Of a DNA stretch of 33,429 nucleotides, positions 32,869 to 33,429 are shown one piece after another. This DNA comes from Bacteroidota bacterium (GTDB taxonomy: Bacteria; Bacteroidota; Bacteroidia; Flavobacteriales; Flavobacteriaceae). Position 1 is the stretch's first letter; each line of letters starts with the position of its first letter. Location: contig CATIMP010000042.1 in NCBI GenBank assembly GCA_949528465.1, positions 1 to 33,429 of the forward strand, read 5' to 3'. A model generated the notes under the pieces. That model was not told where the DNA came from, searched no databases, and saw only the letters and a program-made list of their open reading frames with translations. The position numbers were made by a program, and so were the translations under genes.

Positions 32869-33420
32869 TTATTTCTTCGGATTGATTAACATAATCATCC
32901 TTTTTCCTTCTAATTTCGGCAACTGTTCTACTTTGCCATACTCTTCCAAATCTTGTGCTAATCGTAACAACAAGATATGGCCTTGTTCCTTAAAAATTAT
33001 CGAGCGTCCTTTAAAAAACACAAACGCTTTAAGCTTTGAGCCTTCTTCTAAAAACTTGATTGCGTGTTTCTTTTTGAACTCGTAATCATGCTCGTCGGTT
33101 TGTGGTCCAAACCGAATTTCTTTTAGCACCACCTTTGAGGCGTTTGCTTTCATTGCCTTTTCGCGCTTTTTTTGCTCGTAAAGGAACTTTTTATAATCGA
33201 TGATTTTACACACCGGTGGGGCAGCATTTGGTGAAATTTCAACCAAGTCTAACTCCAATTCACTTGCTTTTTGCAAGGCTTTTTGTAATGGATATACACC
33301 CATTTCAATATTGTCACCAACCAAACGTACTTCAGGCACCCGAATCTTTTGATTGATTCGGTGTTTATCTTCTTTTATGATTCGAGCAGGGCCTCTGCTT
33401 CTTCTTCTTCTTATCGCTAT
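32869..33420 (-). CDS. infC: Translation initiation factor IF-3 (non-canonical start likely; may extend past window)
   Basis: Binds the 30S subunit and checks the initiator codon-anticodon pair. [20 protein letters not shown] is the conserved N-domain opening, followed by [20 protein letters not shown] and the C-domain [20 protein letters not shown]. The first standard start codon in frame is GTG 33339, but it would remove HRINQKIR. Upstream the frame stays open through a basic [15 protein letters not shown] segment without ATG, GTG or TTG. An ATA at 33420 gives 183 residues, the normal length. IF-3 genes often start at rare AUU/AUC/AUA codons, which allow autocontrol. An upstream start outside the window cannot be excluded. 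Confidence 0.9.
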   Translation of the reverse strand: MAIRRRRSRGPARIIKEDKHRINQKIRVPEVRLVGDNIEMGVYPLQKALQKASELELDLVEISPNAAPPVCKIIDYKKFLYEQKKREKAMKANASKVVLKEIRFGPQTDEHDYEFKKKHAIKFLEEGSKLKAFVFFKGRSIIFKEQGHILLLRLAQDLEEYGKVEQLPKLEGKRMIMLINPKK

Positions 33421-33429
33421 AACAAACGA

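Overview
The window reads as chromosomal DNA of a marine-type Bacteroidota, most likely Flavobacteriaceae. The AT-rich base composition, promoters of the type TTTG-N17..23-TAnnTTTG, absence of Shine-Dalgarno sites, split transketolase, DUF4290, DUF2805 and DUF493 genes, a carotenoid operon with a MerR/B12 regulator, and a large photolyase/cryptochrome cluster all fit. No transposase, phage gene, integrase or CRISPR array was seen, and no gap between genes exceeds 300 bases. The region is dense: many neighbours share ATGA or TAATG stop/start overlaps.

Layout. 1-3759 (minus): a P-loop ATPase, recQ, fmt and yqgE-like genes in one tightly overlapped operon. 3775-6102 (plus): DUF493, DUF4290 and murA; MurA has Asp in place of the fosfomycin-target Cys. 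6105-13227 (minus): an eight-gene light/DNA-repair operon, in transcription order SRPBCC protein, SDR-like protein, class I CPD-type photolyase, a 48-residue DUF2256 zinc-ribbon protein, cryptochrome DASH, an iron-sulfur photolyase (FeS-BCP), a divergent photolyase/cryptochrome, and DUF2805. 13389-15928 (minus): DUF2520, kdsC, maf and an aquaporin. 16005-16424 (plus): ndk. 16421-18200 (minus): recF, a lipoprotein and DUF721. 18300-19526 (plus): a membrane TPR protein and ribH. 19519-21800 (minus): a CarH/LitR-like B12-binding MerR regulator, crtB and crtZ. 21882-22133 (minus): two identical tRNA-Lys genes and a tRNA-Leu. 22222-26400: aroK, a PyrR-like phosphoribosyltransferase, an S4 protein, an FKBP-like lipoprotein and split transketolase. 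26526-32239 (plus): tgt, an LptF/G permease, an EamA transporter, accA and dnaB. 32254-33420 (minus): infC-rpmI-rplT.

The strongest new idea is a light regulon. A perfect 11-bp inverted repeat lies at the promoter of the photolyase operon (13253-13291). A near-identical arrangement, TGTTTAATnTTTAG-N9/10-TTAAACAAAA, lies directly upstream of the CarH-like regulator (21803-21835). The regulator keeps the W-x9-EH motif and the candidate cobalt-ligand His of light-sensing AdoCbl regulators and sits next to carotenoid genes. The simplest model is that one B12 photoreceptor controls itself, carotenoid synthesis and a four-photolyase repair operon through a shared operator. The operon also carries two small conserved genes of unknown function (DUF2256, DUF2805) and an SDR-fold protein that lacks the catalytic Tyr.
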